Assembly (NCBI RefSeq): GCF_900110895.1
Contig: NZ_FOIQ01000001.1
Span: 650,472-714,471 of the forward strand
Length of the DNA stretch: 64,000 bases
Source of the DNA: Prevotella aff. ruminicola Tc2-24
Lineage (GTDB): Bacteria; Bacteroidota; Bacteroidia; Bacteroidales; Bacteroidaceae
Direction of reading: 5' to 3'
Of this stretch, positions 53,483-60,207 are shown in pieces. The translations under genes and the position numbers were made by a program. The notes under the pieces were generated by a model, which was not told the origin of the DNA, did not search any database, and saw nothing but the letters and a program-made list of their open reading frames with translations. Numbering within the stretch: the stretch's first letter is position 1; every line of letters begins with the position of its first letter.

Positions 53483-54502
53483 CTATCTATTCAGCAGCAT
53501 ACGGTAAAGTGTCTGACTGAACGCATGGTCAGGTGTGTCGCTGGCGTAATCCCAGTACATGCCACCCCTGAGACCATGGTCAAGGATATACTGGCACTTC
53601 GCAGTCAGCGACTCCACGTTCTCGCCGCCCCACACGAACTTCCCCGACTCGTTGACCACATACGGCACCTGACTCTCCTCGCTCCACCGACGTTCATAGC
53701 CCAGAGGCAGCACACCCGTCCTCCAGAACTCCCTTATGCCGGTATCTTTCCTGTCACCCTTGCCGTAGAAGGGCATGCCCATCACCAGCTTCTCCTTGGG
53801 CACACCGGCCTTCAAGTGGGCTTCCACCGCCTCGCTCGAGGTACAGTCGCCCGATATCGCCGAGGGATAGAGTGCCGCATGGTGTGCACTGGCATCATCG
53901 CTCATATCGTAAGCCATCACGTTCACCATATCCAGATAGTCGATACACCCCTTGAAGTCGATATACAAGGCATCGCAGACCGTCGCTGCCGTCAACAGTC
54001 TCTCTTGTCCGAGTACGCTCCGCAGGTCACGCATCAGCAGCGTGAAGTTAGCCGTGTCGTCAGGCGACGAGGAGATGTTGGCCGTACTCTGGGTGGGATA
54101 TTCCCAGTCGATGTCGATGCCGTCGAGCCCGTATTCCTCCACCACCCGTCTGCAGTCATTGGCAAATGCCTCTCTGTTCTCCTTCGAGGCTGCCATCTCA
54201 CTGAACCGTCCGCTGCCCCATCCGCCTATTGACAGACACACCTTCAATTTCGGGTTCTGCTGTTTCAGTTGCACGATCATTCTCAGACGGTCGGGATTGC
54301 TGATAATCACGCCATTGAACTCCCTGTTCACATGGCCGAACGAGTAGTTGATGTGAGTCATCACGTTAGGGTCTGGCACCTCGTCAGTCCACGAGGTCAC
54401 ATAAGCGGTAATCACCATCGGGGGCTCCTGTGCCATGCGCTGCCATGCCCACATCAGTCCCATCATCGTTAGGATCAGGATACGGTTAGTTATCTGTTTC
54501 AT
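53483..54502 (-). CDS. Glycoside hydrolase family 18 (chitinase-like), exported
   Basis: 339 residues from the ATG at 54502; a longer frame back to 54589 would cover the -7 box. N-terminal signal segment (NRILILTMMGLMWAWQRMA). GH18 barrel: KVCLSIGGWGSGRF (the S-x-G-G motif) and the catalytic DGIDIDWEYP with proton donor Glu near residue 134; YLDMVNVMAYDMSDD and the closing GGMYWDYASD follow. Cleaves beta-1,4-GlcNAc links in chitin, peptidoglycan-like or N-glycan cores. Solitary, no lipobox. The promoter and two hairpin-ended transcription units lie upstream. Confidence 0.9.
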   Translation of the reverse strand: MKQITNRILILTMMGLMWAWQRMAQEPPMVITAYVTSWTDEVPDPNVMTHINYSFGHVNREFNGVIISNPDRLRMIVQLKQQNPKLKVCLSIGGWGSGRFSEMAASKENREAFANDCRRVVEEYGLDGIDIDWEYPTQSTANISSSPDDTANFTLLMRDLRSVLGQERLLTAATVCDALYIDFKGCIDYLDMVNVMAYDMSDDASAHHAALYPSAISGDCTSSEAVEAHLKAGVPKEKLVMGMPFYGKGDRKDTGIREFWRTGVLPLGYERRWSEESQVPYVVNESGKFVWGGENVESLTAKCQYILDHGLRGGMYWDYASDTPDHAFSQTLYRMLLNR

Positions 54503-54586
54503 TGTTATAGGTATTTCTTGTCTGCGAAGATACAAAAAAACAAGTGCAGAACAAAGGAACAGGTTTCCTTTTTTTCGTCTGGACGA

Positions 54587-54594
54587 CAAAGATA
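54587..54594 (-). promoter_or_regulatory. -7 box of the GH18 promoter
   Basis: Reads TATCTTTG on the minus strand; decides the gene's start at 54502, giving a leader of roughly 75-80 bases. Confidence 0.6.
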
Positions 54595-54671
54595 CGTAAA
54601 TCGAAGGATCAGTCTAATAGATTTGAGTCTTTTCGAGTAAAAACACCAATTGTTTCATGAAAACAGGCCCT

Positions 54672-54746
54672 CAAAAAATGGGGCGCCGCCGCACCCCAAT
54701 AAACTGTCAACTTCTTATATAACAAAAACCAATTATTATGTTAACA
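54672..54746 (-). ncRNA. Candidate small RNA or attenuated leader, minus strand
   Basis: Starts after the TATATTTG box at 54753-54760 and ends in a hairpin (54679-54698, GGGG/CCCC with GC core) followed by six T on the minus strand, so a transcript of about 75 nt is predicted. It has no open frame. Its end (AGTTGACA, then GGGGTGCGGCGGCGCCCC) is an inverted copy of the end of the plus-strand unit at 55265-55427. GH18 lies further along the same strand, so an attenuator is the alternative. Confidence 0.5.
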
Positions 54747-54752
54747 ACACTG

Positions 54753-54760
54753 CAAATATA
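54753..54760 (-). promoter_or_regulatory. -7 box of the minus-strand small RNA
   Basis: Reads TATATTTG on the minus strand; the only gene-like product before the next terminator is the short unit ending at 54672. Confidence 0.5.
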
Positions 54761-54945
54761 CGTATATCAGCAGAATACGCAAGAAAAACGGGATAAAATT
54801 TACGTGAAAGAAAAAGAATGATGAAGAGATTGCAAAGAAAGTATTATATCTGATGCGAACAACAAAGCACATCCTTGATGAAAACAAACATCGGCATCCC
54901 ACAAAGGGATAGGCCCTTACGAAGAAAGAAAGGTAGAACGTAAAA

Positions 54946-54964
54946 GTAAAACAACTTGTTTTAC
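54946..54964. repeat. Palindromic repeat, copy 1
   Basis: GTAAAACAA-C-TTGTTTTAC, a perfect 9-bp inverted repeat around a single C. An identical core recurs 66 bases later (55012-55030). Confidence 0.8.
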
Positions 54965-55008
54965 CTTCATAGAAGGTATCTCTATGAGTCGAAGGAGGCA
55001 TCCCTTCA

Positions 55009-55033
55009 ACAGTAAAACAACTTGTTTTACTGT
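55009..55033. repeat. Palindromic repeat, copy 2
   Basis: Same core as copy 1 with longer arms: ACAGTAAAACAA and TTGTTTTACTGT form a perfect 12-bp inverted repeat around one C. The 54800-55250 stretch around both copies contains no gene I can support. Confidence 0.8.
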
Positions 55034-55250
55034 CAGGAAAGCCTGTGCCACTTCCATCAGAAGCGTCATGTTACGTTGTAAACCGCCGTCCAGATAGTTA
55101 AACAAGATGATGATACTTTAGTATGAAAGCGACAAGATAATCATGTATAGTTAGCTTGTAATGAGTATCAGACGAAGTCCCTTACGGGAAGGGCATACCC
55201 AATGGTTATGAAATTGACCGTCAGGGCTTGTATAGTCAAAATAAACTCCT

Positions 55251-55258
55251 TACTTTTG
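55251..55258 (+). promoter_or_regulatory. -7 box of the plus-strand small RNA
   Basis: Reads TACTTTTG, about 165 bases before a strong intrinsic terminator with no open frame between. Confidence 0.55.
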
Positions 55259-55264
55259 CAGAGG

Positions 55265-55427
55265 ATAAGAAAAGCATTAGCAACGACTCAAGAATAAAAG
55301 ACTGGTATAATCAACCATATGCATTCGGTGGTTTTTCCCATTATCCATAGGTAAAACCGAATACTTTGCAGCGTGTTTTCCAATTGAAGTTGACAACGTA
55401 GGGGCGCGGCGGCGCCCCCTTTTTTTG
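55265..55427 (+). ncRNA. Candidate small RNA, plus strand
   Basis: Predicted transcript of about 160 nt from the box at 55251. It holds a hairpin at 55323-55362 (ATTCGG/CCGAAT with an inner TTTT/AAAA) and ends with a textbook terminator: GGGGCGC (55401-55407), loop GGCG, GCGCCCC (55412-55418) and seven T. No convincing frame; a minus-strand frame overlapping it has no homology I recognise. The 3' end is an inverted copy of that of the unit at 54672-54746. Confidence 0.55.
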
Positions 55428-55498
55428 TCATACTTTATATGCAGATAGTATCGGGATAGAGGATGAAAAAACACAGAAAGACCCGTCTGAAAACACCC

Positions 55499-55514
55499 AT
55501 TTTTAGGTATTGCG
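55499..55514 (+). promoter_or_regulatory. Shared promoter element, methyltransferase copy
   Basis: ATTTTTAGGTATTGCG, identical over 16 bases to 57385-57400, and followed by exactly 18 bases before the -7 box, as there. Candidate site for the hemerythrin-LuxR regulator. Confidence 0.65.
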
Positions 55515-55532
55515 GGAGTCATCTAATAGCAG

Positions 55533-55540
55533 TACCTTTG
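55533..55540 (+). promoter_or_regulatory. -7 box of the methyltransferase promoter
   Basis: Reads TACCTTTG, 81 bases before the ATG at 55622. Confidence 0.65.
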
Positions 55541-55621
55541 CACCGCCTTTTCGCAGGACACAACGAGGCTCTTCGTCGGTACTGTGATGGCACCATATCA
55601 AATAAGTACAAGCACTAAGGA

Positions 55622-56233
55622 ATGGGATTGTTTACCAAGATTTTCACCAATTGCGCTCATCCGAAAGGACGGATGGGGCGCATCATTCTGCAATTAATGA
55701 ACTTTAGTCATGCACCGCTGACAAACTGGGGACTGGATCTCGCAGACATCCAGGACGGATGGACGATGCTTGACATCGGCTGTGGCGGAGGAGCCACACT
55801 GCAAAGGCTGTTGAAACGAAGCAAGGACAGCAAGGTCTATGGTCTCGACATCTCTGAGGAGAGTGTAGCAAAGGCCAAGAAGGTAAATGCCGACGTACTT
55901 GACAAACAAGCATTTATCTGTCAAGGGTCTGCAGAGAGCCTGCCTTATGAGAACGAGCATTTCGACCTTGTCACCGCTGTCGAGACGGTGTATTTCTGGC
56001 AGAACATGCCCCAGTGCACACAAGAGGTAAAACGCGTTCTGAAACATGGTGGTAAGTTCGTCATCATGGTGGAAGCCGTTGATGCCGATTCCGTGTGGAC
56101 CAACGTTGTGGATGGCATGACGGTCTATTCGTCGGAACAACTGGAGGCCTTCCTCAAAGACGCTGGTTTTATCAACACCGAGACTCATAACAAGAAACCA
56201 TGCTACACGACAATCATCGGTGTTAACCCATAA
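55622..56233 (+). CDS. Class I SAM-dependent methyltransferase
   Basis: 203 residues, cytoplasmic. SAM-binding motif I is MLDIGCGGGATLQRL (about residues 49-63), motif II acidic turn KVYGLDISEESVAKAK, then GSAESLPYENEHFDLVTAVET and VLKHGGKFVIMVE (post-II/III). The fold is that of small-molecule methyltransferases; the N-terminal HPKGRMGRIILQLMN segment resembles those of Bacteroidota methyltransferases of unknown substrate. It has the same 16-bp promoter element as the iron-type operon at 57.4 kb, so it may belong to the same regulon. Confidence 0.85.
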   Translation: MGLFTKIFTNCAHPKGRMGRIILQLMNFSHAPLTNWGLDLADIQDGWTMLDIGCGGGATLQRLLKRSKDSKVYGLDISEESVAKAKKVNADVLDKQAFICQGSAESLPYENEHFDLVTAVETVYFWQNMPQCTQEVKRVLKHGGKFVIMVEAVDADSVWTNVVDGMTVYSSEQLEAFLKDAGFINTETHNKKPCYTTIIGVNP

Positions 56234-56294
56234 CACCGGGAGCAGCATCCCCTCTTTTATTGATTGTCTTTTATGTCATACTCATTTATGTAAA

Positions 56295-57257
56295 CTACAA
56301 CTTGACGCTGGAGATGTCGACGAGACCATTGACGATGGCGTAGATGGTGAGGCCGGCAGGACTATGAATCTGCAGCTTACGGGCGATATTACGACGGTGA
56401 GTGATGACGGTATTGATGGAGATACACAGATGGTCGGCGATCTCCTTGTTGGACATACCCTGAACTAACGACACCACGACATCTTTCTCTCGGTCGCTGA
56501 GGGCATCACTGTTCTGACCGCTTCCACCCTTGAACACCATATCAGAGATATTACGAGAGACATCGCTCTGTTTGGTGGTTTGCTCCAAACGACGGATAGC
56601 CGGCACGAAAATATGATCCTCGACCAAAGCATGCTGTCGCAGCCAGGCCTCGTTGTCGTAGATATCATGAAGGGTAGCTGTCAGCTGGTTGTTGTGCAGA
56701 CCGTCGGACGGCAGATACTTGATGATAAGGAGCTTCAGCTCTCGCAGTTTCTTATCGGCAGCGCCATGATGCTTCGAAAAAGTCTCCACATTATAATCAT
56801 TACCAGGACGACCGTCGAGCAGACTCTCGACATAAGGGAAGAGGGTCTTCTGCTCATACTGCATGTGACGGCGTATCTCATGGGCATACTCATCATAGAA
56901 CTTCAGGATCAGCTGCGCCAAGGAATCGTTGGCATCGAGCGACTCGGTGAGCTCGCGACGGATATAGGGCAACTGGAAGTCGAGGAAATAGGCATGACTG
57001 GCCTCAAGATAGTGAAGAAGCGTTTGTACGGAGATGCGCTCGTCGGTCTCAAAATCACCATACCCATTGATGGTGAAGTTAACCACTGCCAGGAACGTGT
57101 AGGTGTCGACATGATTGTCGTCACAGGTCTCCTGCACGGTCTTGTCGCCGAAGCCCAGACTGATACCGAAACTGCCCAGCGACTGCAGGAGGTCGTAGTT
57201 GTCGCGGATAAGCGAGATCATCTTGTCATCGGCCTCGTACATTTTCTGATTTTTCAT
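56295..57257 (-). CDS. One-component regulator: hemerythrin-like domain fused to LuxR helix-turn-helix
   Basis: 320 residues. Residues 80-235 are a His/Glu-rich helical bundle of hemerythrin type with ligands spread as HYLEASHAYFLDFQLP, EYAHEIRRHMQYEQKTLFPYVE, SKHHGAADKK and RQHALVEDHIFVPAI (repeated H-x(3)-E/H patterns), which would bind a di-iron or similar centre. Residues 250-310 are a LuxR DNA-binding domain (SDREKDVVVSLVQGMSNKEIADHL, INTVITHRRNIARKL). It resembles the repair-of-iron-centres (RIC/YtfE) fold with an added HTH, suggesting a sensor of oxygen, NO or iron. Reads away from the operon at 57.4 kb, whose promoter shares sequence elements with its own. Confidence 0.82.
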   Translation of the reverse strand: MKNQKMYEADDKMISLIRDNYDLLQSLGSFGISLGFGDKTVQETCDDNHVDTYTFLAVVNFTINGYGDFETDERISVQTLLHYLEASHAYFLDFQLPYIRRELTESLDANDSLAQLILKFYDEYAHEIRRHMQYEQKTLFPYVESLLDGRPGNDYNVETFSKHHGAADKKLRELKLLIIKYLPSDGLHNNQLTATLHDIYDNEAWLRQHALVEDHIFVPAIRRLEQTTKQSDVSRNISDMVFKGGSGQNSDALSDREKDVVVSLVQGMSNKEIADHLCISINTVITHRRNIARKLQIHSPAGLTIYAIVNGLVDISSVKL

Positions 57258-57264
57258 CGTCTGC

Positions 57265-57271
57265 TACCTAG
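57265..57271 (-). promoter_or_regulatory. Short TAGGTA-type element in the regulator leader
   Basis: TACCTAG on the plus strand (CTAGGTA on the minus), between the regulator's -7 box and its ATG, a position suited to autorepression. Core of the larger shared element. Confidence 0.4.
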
Positions 57272-57286
57272 TTATGATTACGGCTG

Positions 57287-57294
57287 CAAAATTA
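57287..57294 (-). promoter_or_regulatory. -7 box of the hemerythrin-LuxR regulator promoter
   Basis: Reads TAATTTTG on the minus strand, 29 bases before the ATG at 57257. Confidence 0.6.
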
Positions 57295-57326
57295 TACATT
57301 ATTTCCGAGATACACAATAATCATAT

Positions 57327-57335
57327 CTAGGTATT
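57327..57335 (+). promoter_or_regulatory. Second TAGGTATT element in the divergent region
   Basis: CTAGGTATT on the plus strand, 55 bases beyond the inverted CTAGGTA copy at 57265-57271 and 62 bases before the full element at 57385. Confidence 0.4.
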
Positions 57336-57384
57336 TTCCCCGTATTTGTCATCGGCCACAGAGGCGTTTTCAGGCTATTTCATC

Positions 57385-57400
57385 ATTTTTAGGTATTGCG
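57385..57400 (+). promoter_or_regulatory. Shared promoter element, iron-type operon copy
   Basis: ATTTTTAGGTATTGCG, identical to 55499-55514, followed by 18 bases and the -7 box at 57419. Confidence 0.65.
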
Positions 57401-57418
57401 CGTTCCCCCGAATCGCCG

Positions 57419-57426
57419 TACCTTTG
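57419..57426 (+). promoter_or_regulatory. -7 box of the iron-type envelope operon
   Basis: Reads TACCTTTG, 36 bases before the ATG at 57463. Confidence 0.65.
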
Positions 57427-57462
57427 CAGCCGATTTCAGGAAATTAAGTGATTCATAAAGTA

Positions 57463-58767
57463 ATGAAAAAACAATTTTGCAGATTATCTATATGTGCCCT
57501 GGCCTGTCTATGCACGACAGGCACAGGGGCACAGGAAGTGGCCGGTGATAGTGTGATGCAACACGCATCCAGCAAGAAGCTCTCCGTTGGCGGCTATGGC
57601 GAGATCGTCTATGGCCGCAACTTTTTTAGTGACCACGTGAGCCGGTACAGTCAGCCAGAGTCGCATAAGGACGACCCGAGCCACGGACGGTTCGACATGC
57701 CGCATGCCGTCATATACATAGGTTACGACTTCGGTAAGGGATGGTCATTCGGCACAGAGATAGAGTTCGAACATGGTGGTGCCGGTATCGCCTACGAGAA
57801 AGAGGACGAGGAAGGCGGCGAATGGGAACAGGAGACAGAGAAAGGCGGTGAGGTAGAAATGGAACAACTCTGGATACAGAAGACGTTTTCGAAGGCAGCC
57901 CATCTGAGGTTCGGACATATCGTGGTACCCGTGGGACTGACCAATGCGTATCATGAACCACTGAACTTCTTCACAGCATACCGTCCGGAGGGCGAGCGTG
58001 CGATGCTGCCATCGACATGGCACCAGACGGGTGTGAGCTTCTGGGGACGCACAGGTGACTTCCGTTACGAGGCACAGTTCCTCGCCGGACTGAATGCAGA
58101 CAACTTCACAAACACGGGTTGGATCAACAAGGGACATATGTCGCCATTGGAATTCGATGTAGCGAATAAATACGGTGTGGCCCTCCGCATAGATAATTAT
58201 TCTGTAAAAGGACTACGTATCGGTCTGAGCGGTTACTACGGACACAGCATCGGCAACAGCTACCCCAGGAATGCCAACGGTGTGGATGCGGAGTTCAAAG
58301 GCAAGGTGGCCGTAGGGGCTATCGACTTTACCTACAAGGGCCACAACTGGATCGTACGCGGACAGGCAGACTATGGTTATCTGGGTGATGCCGACCAACT
58401 GAAATATGTATATAACCGTCTGAACTCGAAGTCGCCCTACAAGCACTCGGCCTTTGTGAGCAAGAACGCTTACGCCGTAGGAATCGAGGCTGGCTATGAC
58501 ATCTTCTCACAGATACAGCGGTTGCATGCAGACCAGCAGAAGATGTATGTATTCGGCCGCTATGAGCAGTACAATCCTTATGCGAGCAACACAAAGGGTA
58601 CGGCCTACGACTACACGGCAGTGAAGCGCATGGCCGCAGGAGTGAACTACCACCCTGTGCCACAGATTGCCATCAAGGCAGAATATACGAAGCGCTTTTT
58701 GAAGAGTCTCTACAACAACGAGCCGGCAGTGAATATCGCCGTGACGTATGAGGGATGGTTCTTATGA
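57463..58767 (+). CDS. Outer-membrane beta-barrel (porin-like)
   Basis: 434 residues from the ATG at 57463; a GTG five codons upstream is less likely. Signal peptide ends TGTGAQ. The strands alternate aromatic and small residues (LSVGGYGEIVYGRNFF, HAVIYIGYDFGKGWSFGTEIEFEHGG, AHLRFGHIVVPVGL, AKYGVALRIDNYSVKGLRIGLSGYYGHS is given by position 230-260), ending in VAVTYEGWFL-type aromatic residue. A Glu-rich loop (about 110-130, EKEDEEGGEWEQETEKGGE) could hold cations. First gene of the operon with imelysin and the di-heme protein; probably the outer-membrane channel of the system. Confidence 0.8.
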   Translation: MKKQFCRLSICALACLCTTGTGAQEVAGDSVMQHASSKKLSVGGYGEIVYGRNFFSDHVSRYSQPESHKDDPSHGRFDMPHAVIYIGYDFGKGWSFGTEIEFEHGGAGIAYEKEDEEGGEWEQETEKGGEVEMEQLWIQKTFSKAAHLRFGHIVVPVGLTNAYHEPLNFFTAYRPEGERAMLPSTWHQTGVSFWGRTGDFRYEAQFLAGLNADNFTNTGWINKGHMSPLEFDVANKYGVALRIDNYSVKGLRIGLSGYYGHSIGNSYPRNANGVDAEFKGKVAVGAIDFTYKGHNWIVRGQADYGYLGDADQLKYVYNRLNSKSPYKHSAFVSKNAYAVGIEAGYDIFSQIQRLHADQQKMYVFGRYEQYNPYASNTKGTAYDYTAVKRMAAGVNYHPVPQIAIKAEYTKRFLKSLYNNEPAVNIAVTYEGWFL

Positions 58768-58793
58768 TATCTGACATTAAAAAATAAAAAGAA

Positions 58794-60122
58794 ATGAAAG
58801 AATTGAAATTCCTGTCGGTTGCACTGATCATGGGCGCACTGACACTGACATCATGCGATGATGATGACAAGAATGAGAATGAGGAGACAACGTTTGAACT
58901 GGTCAAGACAACACCTGTTGTCGATCAGGATGCCTACACGGCCAATACGACGGCCGAGAACTACGCGAAGAAATCTTTCGGTGAAGATGCCATCGACAAC
59001 TGTGGCGACCTCGTGGATCAGCTGACTGCAGCCAATGCAGTCATCCAGCAGTCACATCTGTCGGAGGCGCAGGAGGAGTATCTCTACAAGGTGCTGAAGA
59101 ACCTTGTAGACAACGTGATCGTACCGACCTACACACAACTCGCTAATGAGACGGAGAAGTTGGAGAGCACACTGAACGGTCTGACCGTGAACACGATCAC
59201 CCAGGATCAGATCAATGCAGCCTGCGAAGACTTCAAGGAGGCTCGTAAATACTGGGAGCGTAGTGAGGCATTCCTCATGGGTGCTGCAGGCGACTTCGAC
59301 ATCGACCCGACCATTGACTCATGGCCACTGAACCGCTCTCTGCTGTTGAGCTACTTCAACAACGGCATGAACGACGAGATGCTCGAGGATGCTACCATCC
59401 TGGGGTTCCACGCGCTGGAGTTTATCCTGTTCCGCGACGGACAGCCTCGTAAGGTTGCCGAGCTACAGGCTAACGATACTTATAAGAACTTCGAGAAGAT
59501 CAGCGGCGCCAAGGAACTGGCCTACGCACAGACTATCTGCACCCTGCTGAAGCAGCGCACCTTCCAGCTACAGGTGGCTTGGGAGGGCGAGACCAGTGCC
59601 AACGCTAGTCGTGTGGCCGTCGTCAAGGCTGCCAATCTCGATTACACCACCGAGGCGGGTCTGTCATTCGGCGACAACCTGATCACTGCCGGTCTCGAAG
59701 GAAGCAAGAGCACCTTCCCCACTCTGAAGGCTGCCATCGCTCAGGTTCTCTCCGACGATGAGGGCAGTTGTGTGGGCATCGCCAATGAGGTGGGCACAGC
59801 GAAGATCGCCAATCCGTTTGCTGCCGGTGACATCTCATATGTAGAGTCACCATATAGCTACAACTCTATCACTGACTTCCGCGATAATATCCGTTCCATC
59901 CGTAACATCTGGCTGGGATCGACCGACAAGACTGCCAACGACTACAGTTTCCACACCTTCTTCGCCAGCGTGAAGAATGAGACGACCAACCAGAAGGTGG
60001 AAAACGCATATGTAGGTGCCATCGAGGCTATCAGCAACATGCCGTCACCGTTCGTGAAGTACTGCAGCTCCATCTGGGGCATCGCCTTCGAGGACGACGA
60101 GGACTGGGAAGTAGAGGAGTAA
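58794..60122 (+). CDS. Imelysin-family lipoprotein
   Basis: 442 residues. Lipoprotein signal MKELKFLSVALIMGALTLTSC (Cys21), then an Asp/Asn/Glu-rich stretch. The imelysin signature GxHxxE is present as GFHALEF with His206 and Glu209, together with RKYWERSEAFLMGAAGDFDIDP earlier and the second helical half (VSQL-type, GIANEVGTAKIANPF, SYVESPYSYNSITDFRDNI). Imelysin-like proteins (EfeO, IrpA, ICMP) occur in iron-uptake systems as periplasmic iron-handling components. Sits 26 bases after the barrel gene. Confidence 0.88.
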   Translation: MKELKFLSVALIMGALTLTSCDDDDKNENEETTFELVKTTPVVDQDAYTANTTAENYAKKSFGEDAIDNCGDLVDQLTAANAVIQQSHLSEAQEEYLYKVLKNLVDNVIVPTYTQLANETEKLESTLNGLTVNTITQDQINAACEDFKEARKYWERSEAFLMGAAGDFDIDPTIDSWPLNRSLLLSYFNNGMNDEMLEDATILGFHALEFILFRDGQPRKVAELQANDTYKNFEKISGAKELAYAQTICTLLKQRTFQLQVAWEGETSANASRVAVVKAANLDYTTEAGLSFGDNLITAGLEGSKSTFPTLKAAIAQVLSDDEGSCVGIANEVGTAKIANPFAAGDISYVESPYSYNSITDFRDNIRSIRNIWLGSTDKTANDYSFHTFFASVKNETTNQKVENAYVGAIEAISNMPSPFVKYCSSIWGIAFEDDEDWEVEE

Positions 60123-60146
60123 ACCACTAAGCATGAAATATCACGA

Positions 60147-60176
60147 AGCGCCTCACCTGAAAGGGTGAGACGCTTT
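60147..60176 (+). promoter_or_regulatory. Intercistronic hairpin between imelysin and di-heme genes
   Basis: AAGCG-C-CTCACC (60147-60158) pairs with GGTGAG-A-CGCTT (60165-60176), one C-A mismatch. No U-run follows (TCACGG), so it more likely stabilises or partly attenuates the transcript than ends it. Confidence 0.5.
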
Positions 60177-60207
60177 CACGGTTAAAATAAAAAACGAGAC
60201 AAACTTT

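Noticed and set aside
54508..54515. TAGGTATT in the GH18 leader as another regulator site
   Set aside because: Only the 8-base core matches, position relative to the -7 box is different, and A/T-rich leaders produce such matches by chance.
54917..55105. Minus-strand frame of 62 codons containing VKQVVLLL twice
   Set aside because: The repeated peptide is simply the translated DNA palindrome; no promoter, no family.
55277..55522. Minus-strand frame of 81 codons over the small-RNA terminator
   Set aside because: It translates the GC-rich hairpin (RGRRRAPTLS), overlaps promoter and terminator signals on the other strand and has no recognisable domain.
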